From: Pedosphaera sp.
GTDB taxonomy: Bacteria > Verrucomicrobiota > Verrucomicrobiia > Limisphaerales > DSYF01
Assembly: GCA_017853715.1 (NCBI GenBank)
Contig: JAFMIZ010000006.1
Coordinates: forward strand, 1-57,570
Reading direction: 5' to 3'
Length of the DNA: 57,570 nucleotides
A program made the translations under genes and the position numbers. Below the pieces are notes generated by a model. That model had not been told where the DNA came from. It searched no databases and saw only the letters and a list, made by a program, of their open reading frames with translations. This document shows, piece after piece, positions 17,103 to 26,398 of this stretch; within the stretch, counting starts at the first letter, position 1, and every line of letters starts with the position of its first letter.

Positions 17103-19811
17103 GTGCAACTGACGCTGAAGCTCCGGTTCAAAACGAACTACGGCCAAAACCTTCTGGTCACCGGCAATCATCCCTTGCTCGGCAACGGCAACATCGAGCG
17201 CGCCGTGCCGTTGCAATATTTGAACGGGGAGTTCTGGCAGGTCACGCTGGCCGTGCCGCACGGAACGGCGTTCCCCAAGGACGGCGTGACTTACAACTAT
17301 CTGCTGCGCGAGGCTGACGGCACGGTGACGATGGATGGGGGCAGCGACCGAATCCTGTCAGCCGACCTGCTGAGCGCAAGCGACATGGTGATTGTAGATA
17401 CCTGGAATCCGCCCGGTGCCCCGGAGAATGCCTTTTACACCGAGCCATTTCAGAAGGTTCTGTTGCGGGCACATCAATCCACGTTCCGCGCCGCAACGCC
17501 CAGGCACCCGACGCATGTGTTTCGCGTCAAAGCGCCCCTGCTCGCCAAAGGCCAGACACTGTGCCTGCTGGGCAGCAGCACGGCGCTGGGCAACTGGGAC
17601 ACGCACAATCCCATCCTGCTCAACCGCTCGGCCGAAGATGTTTGCCTGTGGAATGCGGTGAATCTCAGCAACCAACCATTTCCACTCGAATACAAATACG
17701 GCGTTTATGACGTGGAACGGCGCTTCCTCGTGGCGTATGAGGAGGGGGAGAATCGTCGCTTGAATGAAGGCGTCCACACTGGTCGGCAAGTCATCCTCAA
17801 CGACGGCTTTGCGCGGCTGCCCGCCAAGGGCTGGCGTGGCGCGGGCGTGGCCATCCCCGTCTTCAGCTTGCGCAGCGAGAAAAGCTTCGGCGTGGGCGAG
17901 TTTTCGGATCTGAAACCACTGGCGGATTGGTGCCAGAAGGTTGGACTGAAGGTGATTCAGATCCTGCCGGTAAACGACACCACCTCCACCCACACCTGGA
18001 TGGATTCGTATCCGTATTCCGCCATCTCCGCGTTCGCGTTGAATCCGATCTATCTCAACCTGGCCGCTGTGGCTGCAGGCGCAACCAAAACGAAACTCAA
18101 AAAACTTGAGCCGGAGCGGAAGCGATTGAACGCATTGCCCGCACTGGACTACGCCGCGGTGATGAAAGCCAAGCTGGCGTTCTTGAAGGAAGCTTACGCC
18201 AGCCAAGGAAAGAAGACATTGCAGAGCAAGGCGTATGCAGAGTTCTACGCAGACAACCAGCACTGGCTCACCCCGTTCGCCGTGTTCAGCTTCCTGCGGG
18301 ATAAATTTGGCTCGGCCAATTCACGCGAATGGCCCGCAGGATATGAGTGCAACCCGGAGCTGATTGGGAAGCTGACCCGCGAGGATGCGCCCGAGTTCGC
18401 GGAGGTTTCATACCACTGCTTCGTGCAATTCCACCTGCACCAGCAGTTGCAGGACGCTGCTGCCTACGCGCATGAACGCGGCATCATCTTGAAGGGCGAC
18501 ATCGCCATCGGCGTCTCCCGCAACGGCGCGGACACTTGGCAACGACCCGGCCTTTACGACCTGAGCGTGCAAGCGGGCGCTCCGCCCGATCCGTTCTCGG
18601 ATAAAGGCCAGAACTGGGGATTCCCCACCTACAACTGGCCGCGCATGATGGAAGATGGTTTCACGTGGTGGAAACAACGCTTCGGCCAGATGGGTCATTA
18701 CTTCGACGCGTTCCGCGTAGATCATATCCTCGGCTTCTTCCGCATCTGGAGCATCCCCACGCACGCGGTCGAGGGCATTCTCGGCCACTTCGTCCCCGCC
18801 ATTCCCGTGCGGCTGGAGGAATTCGCCGAACGGGGCATCGCATTCGATCGCGCCCGATTACTGGAGCCATTCATCACGGATGCCGTGCTGGCAGAAATCT
18901 TCGGTCATGGCGCGGAGTCGGTGAAGCAAACATACCTGCAACCCACCCCGAGTGGCCACCATGCACTGCGCCCTGAGTTTGCCACACAGAGAAAAGTGGA
19001 AGCTCACTTCGCCATACTCGACGAGTCCGAAGCCAACCGGAAGTTGAAACAAGGGTTGTTCGATCTCATCAGCAACGTGCTTTTTGTCAAAGCCGAAGAC
19101 ACCAACGGAACCCATCTGCACTGCCGGTTCTTCATGGAAAAGACGGCTTCGTTCCGCGCGCTGGATTCCCAGACGCAAGGCAAGCTGCGTGAACTCTACG
19201 TGGATTATTTCTTCCGCCGCCAAGATGGATTCTGGATGAAGCAAGCGATGCAAAAACTCCCGGCGATGAAACGGGTGACCAACATGCTCATCTGCGGCGA
19301 GGACTTGGGTTTGGTCCCCGCCTGCGTGCCGGATGTGATGAAGGGATTGGGACTCCTCAGCCTTGAAATCCAACGCATGCCCAAGGGCCCCGGCCAGTCC
19401 TTCGCTCGACCGTCAGACGCGCCTTACCTCAGTGTGGTCACGCCCTCGACCCACGACATGAGCACGATTCGTGGCTGGTGGACCGAGGACGCGGCGCTGA
19501 CGCAGCGCTTCTACAACGAGGAACTCGGCCTGACTGGCCCCGCTCCATCGGATTGCTCCGGCGCGCTGAACGAAGCCGTGGTGCGACAGCATCTCGCATC
19601 GCCCGCGATGTGGAGCATCTTCCAGCTGCAGGATCTGCTCGGCTTGGACGAGTCATTGCGGAGCCCCGATCCGCACCGTGAACGCATCAACGTGCCGGCG
19701 AATCCGAAACACTATTGGCGCTACCGGATGCACTTGACGATGGAATCCCTCCAATCTTCAAATGTCTTCAACGACAAGCTGCTGACGCTGATCCGTCAAC
19801 ACGGCAGATAG
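17103..19811 (+). CDS. malQ: 4-alpha-glucanotransferase, DPE2-like, with tandem CBM20
   Basis: 902-residue GH77 enzyme that transfers glucan chains in maltose and starch/glycogen metabolism. Two CBM20-like starch-binding modules come first: about 1-100 (LKLRFKTNYGQNLLVTGNHPLLGN) and 135-240 (VFRVKAPLLAKGQTLCLLGSS, ALGNWD). The GH77 barrel follows, with the nucleophile region FRVDHILGFFRIW (near 538), the acid/base GEDLG (near 733) and STHDMSTIRGWW. Tandem CBM20 plus a long barrel is the plant DPE2-type layout, also known from Bacteroidetes, rather than the 500-700 residue bacterial MalQ. The start is GTG 17103; an ATG 16 bases upstream is out of frame and stops within a few codons. Confidence 0.93.
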   Translation: MQLTLKLRFKTNYGQNLLVTGNHPLLGNGNIERAVPLQYLNGEFWQVTLAVPHGTAFPKDGVTYNYLLREADGTVTMDGGSDRILSADLLSASDMVIVDTWNPPGAPENAFYTEPFQKVLLRAHQSTFRAATPRHPTHVFRVKAPLLAKGQTLCLLGSSTALGNWDTHNPILLNRSAEDVCLWNAVNLSNQPFPLEYKYGVYDVERRFLVAYEEGENRRLNEGVHTGRQVILNDGFARLPAKGWRGAGVAIPVFSLRSEKSFGVGEFSDLKPLADWCQKVGLKVIQILPVNDTTSTHTWMDSYPYSAISAFALNPIYLNLAAVAAGATKTKLKKLEPERKRLNALPALDYAAVMKAKLAFLKEAYASQGKKTLQSKAYAEFYADNQHWLTPFAVFSFLRDKFGSANSREWPAGYECNPELIGKLTREDAPEFAEVSYHCFVQFHLHQQLQDAAAYAHERGIILKGDIAIGVSRNGADTWQRPGLYDLSVQAGAPPDPFSDKGQNWGFPTYNWPRMMEDGFTWWKQRFGQMGHYFDAFRVDHILGFFRIWSIPTHAVEGILGHFVPAIPVRLEEFAERGIAFDRARLLEPFITDAVLAEIFGHGAESVKQTYLQPTPSGHHALRPEFATQRKVEAHFAILDESEANRKLKQGLFDLISNVLFVKAEDTNGTHLHCRFFMEKTASFRALDSQTQGKLRELYVDYFFRRQDGFWMKQAMQKLPAMKRVTNMLICGEDLGLVPACVPDVMKGLGLLSLEIQRMPKGPGQSFARPSDAPYLSVVTPSTHDMSTIRGWWTEDAALTQRFYNEELGLTGPAPSDCSGALNEAVVRQHLASPAMWSIFQLQDLLGLDESLRSPDPHRERINVPANPKHYWRYRMHLTMESLQSSNVFNDKLLTLIRQHGR

Positions 19812-19854
19812 GCGCCCAAAACGAATCCCTTTTGCTTTCAAGAGACACTCGTCC

Positions 19855-20910
19855 ATGAACCCCACTTCCATGAATGCCGACCCCAAGATTCACGCCCCGG
19901 TTGCCCTGCTCGCATTGACGTACATTTGCCAACTGCACGCCGCGCCGCCCAGTCCCACCAGCCATGATCGCAATACACCGCCGCCCCCGTTCGTCGATCC
20001 TGGATATCCGGGCACGCAAGAGAAAGCGGGTAAAGCGCCGTCTGATGCCGTCGTGCTGTTTGATGGCACCGGCCTCGCCCAGTGGGGTGACATGGATGGA
20101 AAACCCACCAAGTGGATTGTTCGCGATGGTGTGATGGAATGCGCCAAGGGCAGCGGTTACATCCGCACACTGCAGAACTTTGGCGACTGCCAGTTGCACG
20201 TGGAATGGGCGGCGCCCACGCCAGCAGAAGGCAAAGGACAAGGTCGCGGCAACAGTGGTGTGTTCCTCGGCGGCACGCGCTACGAAGTGCAGGTGCTCGA
20301 TTCCTACAACAACAAGACTTACGCCGACGGCTCGGCGGCATCCATCTACGGACAATACGCCCCGTTGGTAAATGCCACGCGCCCGCCCGGCCAATGGCAG
20401 ACCTATGACATTCTCTACACTGCCCCGCGTTTCGAGTTGGATGGCCAGTTACAGTCCCCCGCGCGCATGACCGTGTTTCACAACGGTGTGGTCGTGCAAA
20501 ACAATGTCGAACTCACCGGGCCAAGCGGCTGGATTGACCGGGCCCCTTACTTGCCGCATCCCGTGAAGCAACCCATCGCATTCCAGGACCATGGCAATCC
20601 GGTGCGCTTCCGCAATGTTTGGGTGCGCGAACTCGGCAACCCAGGCCGCAAGGAATATACCCTGGCCAAGGACTTGCTCGACAGTTACTGCGGCAAATAC
20701 GAAGGCGGCCCCGAAATCCGCCGCGATGGCAACAACCTCACCGCCGAGGTTGCCGGCGCAAAACTGACCTTCTTCGCCGAATCGCCGACCACGTTCTTTG
20801 CCAAGACCACGGACGTGCAGTTGGAATTCAAGACAGGTGCCGACGGCCAAGCTGCTGAAATGGTTTGGACTGTGGGCAATGAGGGCGAAAAGCGCGCGAG
20901 GCGGAAATAA
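19855..20910 (+). CDS. Secreted DUF1080 protein (3-keto-disaccharide hydrolase family)
   Basis: 351 residues with an export signal (best start MNADPKIHAPVALLALTYICQLHAA, ATG 19870). One DUF1080 domain follows, with VVLFDGTGLAQWG at its start and the conserved core GNSGVFLGGTRYEVQVLDSY. Members are concanavalin-like beta-sandwich proteins; several act on 3-keto-sugars or plant glycans, and they are highly expanded in Planctomycetes and Verrucomicrobia. A small C-terminal region (about 275-345, LAKDLLDSYCGKYEGGPEI) looks like a separate module. The specific substrate cannot be told from sequence. Confidence 0.85.
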   Translation: MNPTSMNADPKIHAPVALLALTYICQLHAAPPSPTSHDRNTPPPPFVDPGYPGTQEKAGKAPSDAVVLFDGTGLAQWGDMDGKPTKWIVRDGVMECAKGSGYIRTLQNFGDCQLHVEWAAPTPAEGKGQGRGNSGVFLGGTRYEVQVLDSYNNKTYADGSAASIYGQYAPLVNATRPPGQWQTYDILYTAPRFELDGQLQSPARMTVFHNGVVVQNNVELTGPSGWIDRAPYLPHPVKQPIAFQDHGNPVRFRNVWVRELGNPGRKEYTLAKDLLDSYCGKYEGGPEIRRDGNNLTAEVAGAKLTFFAESPTTFFAKTTDVQLEFKTGADGQAAEMVWTVGNEGEKRARRK

Positions 20911-20956
20911 CCACCCCAGCATCCACGCAAGCTGCAGAGCACCGATTAGTCCCCGG

Positions 20957-20976
20957 CCCACGGCGTGAGCCGTGGG
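20957..20976. terminator. Perfect hairpin CCCACGGC-GTGA-GCCGTGGG
   Basis: An 8-base perfect stem with a GTGA tetraloop, 47 bases after the DUF1080 stop and followed by GTGCTTTCC. It may terminate the DUF1080 transcript, but the T run is weak. The sequence could equally be a member of the dispersed palindromic repeats. Confidence 0.45.
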
Positions 20977-21057
20977 GTGCTTTCCTCGGACCTGCGGTGT
21001 CAAAGCCCGTCAAAAATGGTTCGCCTGCCCGCGCGCGTTTAGCCACCTTATCACGGC

Positions 21058-21936
21058 ATGAATTCAATGACGGGCCATGGGCGCGGTGAGTGCTCCCAAG
21101 ACGGCTTCAAAATCACAGTCGAACTGAGCTCGGTAAACCGCAAGCAGGCCGAGGTGTCGGTCAACCTGCCACGCCAACTCGAACTCCTTGAGGGCCAGGT
21201 GCGCGATGCCGTCAACAAAGCTGTCGCCCGTGGACGGATCAACGCACGAGTGTCCATCCACGCCGCCGGTCGCAATGCCGCGAGCATGCATTTGAACAGC
21301 GACCTCGCCCGCGCCTACGCCAAGGAACTATCCGCCCTCGCCAAACAGCTAAAACTCAAGTGTGAAGTCACCCTTGATCAACTTGTCCGTGCCCCCGGCG
21401 TGTTCCAAACCGATGAGGAACTTGTCGGCGAAGAAGATTTCTGGCCGGCCGTGGAGTCCGCCCTGAACAAGGCGCTCGCCGCGCTCCTAAAAATGCGCGC
21501 GCGCGAAGGCGCTCACCTCGCCAAAGATCTCGCCAACCGCATCGCACTGATGCGCACCTCAGTTGATAGCGTGCGGGAACAGGCGCCGAAAGTTGCAGAG
21601 CGTTATCGGACCGCCCTGGTCGAGCGCATCAAGTCCGCCGGCTTAGAAGGCATCGCGCCTGATGACGAACGCCTGCTCAAGGAAGTCGCAATCTTTGCCG
21701 ACCGCTCCGATATTTCGGAGGAACTGACCCGCCTCGCCAGTCATTTCCATCAGTTTGAAGAATTGGCGAGGGCCAAGGAGCCTATCGGCCGCACGCTGGA
21801 TTTCCTGGCGCAGGAAATCAACCGCGAGATCAACACCATCGGCTCGAAGGCAAACGATGTGGAAATCTCCCGCGCCGTCGTGACGCTCAAGGCGGAGCTG
21901 GAAAAGTTCCGCGAACAATCCATGAACGTGGAGTAG
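21058..21936 (+). CDS. yicC: YicC family endoribonuclease
   Basis: 292-residue protein of the YicC/YloC family, recently recognised as RNases. The N-terminal MNSMTGHGRGE and SVNRKQAEVSVNLPRQL segments are diagnostic. The C-terminal DUF1732 part has the acidic core DRSDISEELTRLASHFHQF and the ending GSKANDVEISRAVVTLKAELEKFREQSMNVE. Length is normal. The gmk gene starts three bases after its stop, an arrangement conserved in many bacteria. Confidence 0.95.
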   Translation: MNSMTGHGRGECSQDGFKITVELSSVNRKQAEVSVNLPRQLELLEGQVRDAVNKAVARGRINARVSIHAAGRNAASMHLNSDLARAYAKELSALAKQLKLKCEVTLDQLVRAPGVFQTDEELVGEEDFWPAVESALNKALAALLKMRAREGAHLAKDLANRIALMRTSVDSVREQAPKVAERYRTALVERIKSAGLEGIAPDDERLLKEVAIFADRSDISEELTRLASHFHQFEELARAKEPIGRTLDFLAQEINREINTIGSKANDVEISRAVVTLKAELEKFREQSMNVE

Positions 21937-21938
21937 GC

Positions 21939-22559
21939 ATGGCGAGAAAACGCATCCCCCTGTTACTGCTAATCTCGGCCCCCTCGGGCGCGGGCAAGAC
22001 CACGCTCGTGCATCAGTTGCTGGCCGCGCGGCCGGACATGAAGCGCGCCGTGACCTGCACCACGCGCGCGCCACGGACCGGCGAGAAAGATGGCGTGGAC
22101 TATTATTTTCTGACCGAGGACCGATTCGCCAAGCTGCTACGCGCCGGCAAATTCATCGAACACGCGAAGGTGTATGGCTTCAGCTACGGGCTGCTGCGTG
22201 CTGAGGTCATCAAGAAGCTGCGCGCGGGCACCGACGTGCTGGTGAACGTGGATGTCCAGGGAGCCGCGACGATCCGTACCAGGGCGGCGAAAGACCCGGA
22301 ACTCAAGCGCGCCCTGGCCACGTTGTTCCTCACGCCGCCCTCGATGGAAGTACTGCAGAAGCGTCTGCGGCACCGCGGGACAGATTCGGACAAGGTCATC
22401 GCGCGGCGGTTGCGGGCGGCGAAACGCGAGATCAGGCAGTGGGGACAGTTTGATTATCTGGTCATCAGCGATACGATAGAAGCGGACCTGCGAAGCGCGC
22501 TGGCCATCGTGGAAGCGGAAAAGCAGCGTAGCAGCCGCTGTCCGGCCCCGGCACAATAA
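21939..22559 (+). CDS. gmk: Guanylate kinase
   Basis: 206-residue kinase that converts GMP to GDP with ATP. P-loop APSGAGKTT is at about 14-22. The GMP-binding motif is TCTTRAPRTGEKDGVDYYFL, and FIEHAKVYGFSYG and NVDVQGAATIR complete the family core. The start is ATG 21939 with a GGAG ribosome site overlapping the yicC stop. It is followed after six bases by coaC. Confidence 0.96.
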   Translation: MARKRIPLLLLISAPSGAGKTTLVHQLLAARPDMKRAVTCTTRAPRTGEKDGVDYYFLTEDRFAKLLRAGKFIEHAKVYGFSYGLLRAEVIKKLRAGTDVLVNVDVQGAATIRTRAAKDPELKRALATLFLTPPSMEVLQKRLRHRGTDSDKVIARRLRAAKREIRQWGQFDYLVISDTIEADLRSALAIVEAEKQRSSRCPAPAQ

Positions 22560-22565
22560 GGAACC

Positions 22566-23117
22566 ATGAGCACAGCGAAACGAATCGTTCTCGGCGTCAC
22601 CGGCAGCATCGCGGCGCACAAGGCGGCAGACCTGGCAAGCCAGCTGACCAAGGGCGGATTCTCCGTGCATGTCGTGATGACTTGCGACGCGCAGCGCTTC
22701 ATCACTTCCCTGCCCTTCAAAACTCTCTCGCGCAACCCGGTCATCACCGACCTCTACGACGAGGCAGACGGCTGGAAGCCGCAGCACATCGAACTTGCCG
22801 ACTCGGCGGACTTGCTGCTGATCGCGCCGGCCACGGCCAATTGCATCGCCAAGTTAGCTTTGGGCATCGCCGATGATGCGCTGAGTTGCATCGCGCTGGC
22901 GCTGAACCCAACGGCGCGAGTGCTGATCGCCCCTGCCATGAACGGCAAGATGTGGCTGCACCCGGCCACACAGTTGAACGCGAACACGCTCCGTGGTCGC
23001 GGCGTTGAATTCATTGGGCCGGAGGAAGGATTGTTATCCTGCGGTTACGAGGGCGTGGGCCGGTTGTGGTCGGTGGACCAGATCGCGCGACGCGTGGGCG
23101 AGTTGGTCACGAGGTAA
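22566..23117 (+). CDS. coaC: Phosphopantothenoylcysteine decarboxylase (flavoprotein, CoaC only)
   Basis: 183-residue HFCD-family flavoprotein that decarboxylates 4'-phospho-N-pantothenoylcysteine in coenzyme A synthesis. It has GVTGSIAAHKAADLASQL at the start, the FMN-contacting PATANCIAKLALGIADD, the PAMNGKMW motif (about 124-131) and the substrate-clamp Cys in GLLSCGYEGVGRL. Most bacteria fuse this domain to the CoaB synthetase; here the protein stops after the decarboxylase, so CoaB must be elsewhere. The AAGGAACC ribosome site is good. Confidence 0.92.
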   Translation: MSTAKRIVLGVTGSIAAHKAADLASQLTKGGFSVHVVMTCDAQRFITSLPFKTLSRNPVITDLYDEADGWKPQHIELADSADLLLIAPATANCIAKLALGIADDALSCIALALNPTARVLIAPAMNGKMWLHPATQLNANTLRGRGVEFIGPEEGLLSCGYEGVGRLWSVDQIARRVGELVTR

Positions 23118-23141
23118 CCGGCCCAGTGCCGGCTTCTGGTC

Positions 23142-24620
23142 ATGACTGCGAACCTGACGACCCGGCTGAAACAACTGCTCCGCTCGTTGGAATTGCCCGC
23201 GCCTGAAGTCGCTCTACGGCTCGAACGGCTTCAGTCGATCGAGCGCAATCTGGTCCTGCCGCTCAAAGCCTTTGCCATCGGCATCATCCTTTACTCGCTG
23301 CATCTTACGCCGTGGTTCGGCATGCCGCTCGGGTCGTTGGAAATCACCGTCACCACGATCAACACGCTGTTCGCCGCGTATGTGGCAATCAACATCGTCG
23401 GCGCAATCATCCTGCTTTCGTCGAATCGTCTCCCTTTCACGCTGGTGCAGTGGGCCGTCTTTGCCATCAGTCTGGTGGATGCGATATTCATCGGGGCACT
23501 GACCTTGGTCAGTGGCGGCTATTATAGCCCGCTGTTCTGGCTGTTTGCAGTGATGATCGTGCGGAATTCGGCCAGCACGCCGCCACTTTGGTCGCAATTG
23601 ACGCTAAACCTCTGCGTGACCGCGTGCTTCGCCGCTGCGAGCCTGGTGGCAGCAGGATTGGATGCGCAGGTTCAAGAGGAACTTTACGGCCGTCCACCGC
23701 CGCAAAAGCGCCACACAACCAACGTGGTTGATCATGCGATTGATCCCGCAGGCAGCGGATCGGTTGTTGCAAGAACGACCACTCATCAAGACACGGTCGA
23801 GGAGGATCCGGCCGAAGCCATTTTTATCCGCTGGCTGACGCTGGCTCTGGCGGCCGTGTGGTTGTATGTCGTGCAAGTGTTGCTGGAGAAGCAGCGCCTG
23901 GCCCAGGAAGAAGCGCGCGAGTTCAGCTTGCGGGAGAATCAGCTCCGCTCCGCCGGCCGACTGGCCGCTGAATTCGCCCACCAAATCAAGAATCCACTCG
24001 CGATCGTCAACAACGCCGTCTTTTCACTTGGGCGATCACTTAAGTCGGGCAAGGGTGATCCGCAGGCGCACCTTCGAATCATTGGCGAGGAGGTGGAGCG
24101 TGCCGACCAGATCATCACCCAGGTCATGGGGTATGCCGAACTAACCGAGGGCCGGGTGGAGAAGTTGGACTTGGTGGAGGAGGTAGATCGCGCCACTGAG
24201 GCCGTTTTTCCCAAGGGGCTCAAGCCCGCGGTTCAAGTCACAGTAGACCTGAAGGGGCCGTTTCCGCCAATTTTGATGCAACGCCGCCACTTGTCCGAGG
24301 TGTTTGTGAACCTGTTCCAGAATGCCCGCGAGGCGATGAACAATGCTGGCAGTCTGCACGTCAAGGGAGTGGTGCGTTCTGACCTGGCCGTGCAACTCAT
24401 CGTGGCCGATACCGGGCCGGGCATTCCGCCGGACAAATTGCCCCGGATTTTCGAAGCCTATTTCACCACCAAGCAACGCGGGACCGGACTGGGGCTGGCC
24501 ATCGTGCGCAACAACATGGAGCTTTACGGGGGCACGGTCAGCGCCGAGTCGGAGCTTGGAAAGGGCACGCGCTTCACCCTAGTATTTCCGGCGAAAGCCG
24601 TGCCGCAACTGCGCCCATGA
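23142..24620 (+). CDS. Membrane sensor histidine kinase (NtrB/ZraS-like)
   Basis: 492 residues. The N-terminal half has about six hydrophobic segments between residues 35 and 260, e.g. TINTLFAAYVAINIVGAIILLSS and FAISLVDAIFIGALTLVSGG. The kinase core follows, with phospho-acceptor His280 in AEFAHQIKNPLAIVNN, an N box NLFQNAREAM, DTGPGIP and RGTGLGLAIV. There is a cytoplasmic linker insert between the last two helices (about 185-225). Its partner is the NtrC-like regulator, whose ATG overlaps this stop by four bases. The signal sensed is unknown. Confidence 0.93.
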   Translation: MTANLTTRLKQLLRSLELPAPEVALRLERLQSIERNLVLPLKAFAIGIILYSLHLTPWFGMPLGSLEITVTTINTLFAAYVAINIVGAIILLSSNRLPFTLVQWAVFAISLVDAIFIGALTLVSGGYYSPLFWLFAVMIVRNSASTPPLWSQLTLNLCVTACFAAASLVAAGLDAQVQEELYGRPPPQKRHTTNVVDHAIDPAGSGSVVARTTTHQDTVEEDPAEAIFIRWLTLALAAVWLYVVQVLLEKQRLAQEEAREFSLRENQLRSAGRLAAEFAHQIKNPLAIVNNAVFSLGRSLKSGKGDPQAHLRIIGEEVERADQIITQVMGYAELTEGRVEKLDLVEEVDRATEAVFPKGLKPAVQVTVDLKGPFPPILMQRRHLSEVFVNLFQNAREAMNNAGSLHVKGVVRSDLAVQLIVADTGPGIPPDKLPRIFEAYFTTKQRGTGLGLAIVRNNMELYGGTVSAESELGKGTRFTLVFPAKAVPQLRP

Positions 24621-26035
24621 ATTCGATTCTGCCACCCATCCTCGTCGTGGATGACGAGCGCAACATGCGCCAGACGCTTATGGATCTGTTGACGGCAGAC
24701 GATTACAAGGTGCGAACGGCGGAGTCGGCGGAGCAGGCGCTGCAACATCTCGCTCAGGGCGAGCACCTGATGGTCATCACCGACGCCCGGCTGGGCGGGA
24801 TGAATGGCTACGAATTGCTGGGCCGCATCAACAATCTCTGGCCCAACCTGCCAACACTGATGATCACGGCTTATGCCACGCCGAAGTTGGCGGTGGAGGC
24901 CATCAAAGCAGGTGCGATGGATTACCTGCCCAAACCATTTGGTCCGGAGGAGTTACTGCATGCCGTGGCCCGCTGCGCGGAGCGGCACCGGCTTCTGAAA
25001 GAAAACGCCTCACTGCGGGCGCGCGCCTCTGAGATCCACACCATCGACCACATCATCGGCGAATGTCCAAAAGTTCGTGAGCTGCGGCAGCTGATACAGA
25101 CGGTCGCAAAAACCGATGCTCGCGTACTGGTGTTGGGTGAAAGCGGCACGGGCAAGGAGCTTGTCGCGGGCGCCCTTCACAGCCTGAGCGCACGCCACAA
25201 GAAGCCCTACATCCGCATCAATTGTGCAGCCATCCCGGAAACGTTGTTGGAGAGTGAATTGTTCGGCCACGAAAAGGGCGCGTTCACTGGCGCACTGAAG
25301 CAAAAACATGGCCGCGTGGAGGAAGCCGATGGCGGCACCATCTTCCTGGACGAAATCGCCGACATGAGCCGCCCCCTGCAGGCGAAGCTGCTACGGTTCC
25401 TCGAAGACGGCAGCTTTACCCGCGTGGGCGGCACGCAGGAGCTGCGCGTCAATGTCCGTTTGATCGCTGCCACGAACCGCGACATCGTGGACGCCATCCG
25501 TAGAGAGGAGTTCCGCGAAGACCTATTTCACCGATTGAACGTGGTGCAATTCCGCCTGCCGCCACTCCGCGAGCGCGGCAACGACATCGCGCTGCTGGCG
25601 GAACATTTCCGGCAACACTTTGCGACGACGATGAACCGGCGGGTGAAAAGCATTTCCAGGCCGACGCTTAACAAGCTACTCACGCATGCATGGCCGGGCA
25701 ACGTGCGCGAGCTGCGGAATGTGATTGAGCGGGCGTTGATTCTCGAGACGAACAACGAGGTCCAGCCGCCCAGCCTGCCTGACTTCCAATTGGAGTCACG
25801 CCTGCAGCATAGCGAGACGCCCAAGCCGGCGGGCGATTCGCTGGACGAAATTCTCGCCAACTTTGAGCGTGAATTGATCTCCAACACGCTCGAGCGTAAC
25901 CAGCACAATGTGACGCGCGCGGCGGAGCAGTTGAAACTGAGCCGCCATGCCCTGCGGTATCGGATGCAACGGTTGAATCTTGCTGATGATTCCACCGACG
26001 AAGCCACAGCGCCCGCCGCACCCGCCTCCAGCTAA
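24617..26035 (+). CDS. Sigma-54-dependent response regulator (NtrC family)
   Basis: 472-residue transcription activator. The receiver domain has the phosphorylation site Asp56 (VITDARLGGMNGYE). The AAA+ domain has Walker A GESGTGKE (near 174) and an intact GAFTGA loop (near 221), so it should contact sigma-54. A Fis-type helix-turn-helix closes the protein (NVTRAAEQLKLSRHALRYRMQRL). It is translationally coupled to the kinase upstream. No target promoter was identified in the window with confidence. Confidence 0.95.
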   Translation: MNSILPPILVVDDERNMRQTLMDLLTADDYKVRTAESAEQALQHLAQGEHLMVITDARLGGMNGYELLGRINNLWPNLPTLMITAYATPKLAVEAIKAGAMDYLPKPFGPEELLHAVARCAERHRLLKENASLRARASEIHTIDHIIGECPKVRELRQLIQTVAKTDARVLVLGESGTGKELVAGALHSLSARHKKPYIRINCAAIPETLLESELFGHEKGAFTGALKQKHGRVEEADGGTIFLDEIADMSRPLQAKLLRFLEDGSFTRVGGTQELRVNVRLIAATNRDIVDAIRREEFREDLFHRLNVVQFRLPPLRERGNDIALLAEHFRQHFATTMNRRVKSISRPTLNKLLTHAWPGNVRELRNVIERALILETNNEVQPPSLPDFQLESRLQHSETPKPAGDSLDEILANFERELISNTLERNQHNVTRAAEQLKLSRHALRYRMQRLNLADDSTDEATAPAAPASS

Positions 26036-26041
26036 CGAAAC

Positions 26042-26398
26042 ATGAACACCGCTCCGCTCCAGATTGGTTCCTGCGTCAGCTTCGCGATGACCGAGGAGGT
26101 CCAGGTCCGGCTGGTTTATGCGGGCACGTTAGTCGCCGTGGTGTTCGGATGCGCCTTGATTGCATGGCTGGTGGCACGCCGTAAAAGGAAGCGCAAAAAG
26201 AAACAGCCGCATCGCTGGGAGGGGAAATTCCAGCCTGAAGCACATCATTCGCACAAACACCGTCACAAGACGCGCACGGAGCGAACGCAGAATCCCACCC
26301 TCGCCGAAACCGGCGGTCTGCCACCGTGCAAAACCACCAGCGCACCTTCGTCCCAGCCAGACACAGGTGAACTCAGCAGCAAGGACGACTCTGCTTGA
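26042..26398 (+). CDS. Small single-pass membrane protein with basic His/Lys tail
   Basis: 118 residues, not recognised. A hydrophobic segment (about 24-46, LVYAGTLVAVVFGCALIAWLV) is followed directly by RRKRKRKKK, which predicts a cytoplasmic C-terminus. That tail is then rich in His, Lys, Ser and Thr (HHSHKHRHKTR) and looks disordered. The gene starts six bases after the NtrC-like gene, and its stop overlaps the hpnD start. It may be part of either unit. Confidence 0.6.
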   Translation: MNTAPLQIGSCVSFAMTEEVQVRLVYAGTLVAVVFGCALIAWLVARRKRKRKKKQPHRWEGKFQPEAHHSHKHRHKTRTERTQNPTLAETGGLPPCKTTSAPSSQPDTGELSSKDDSA

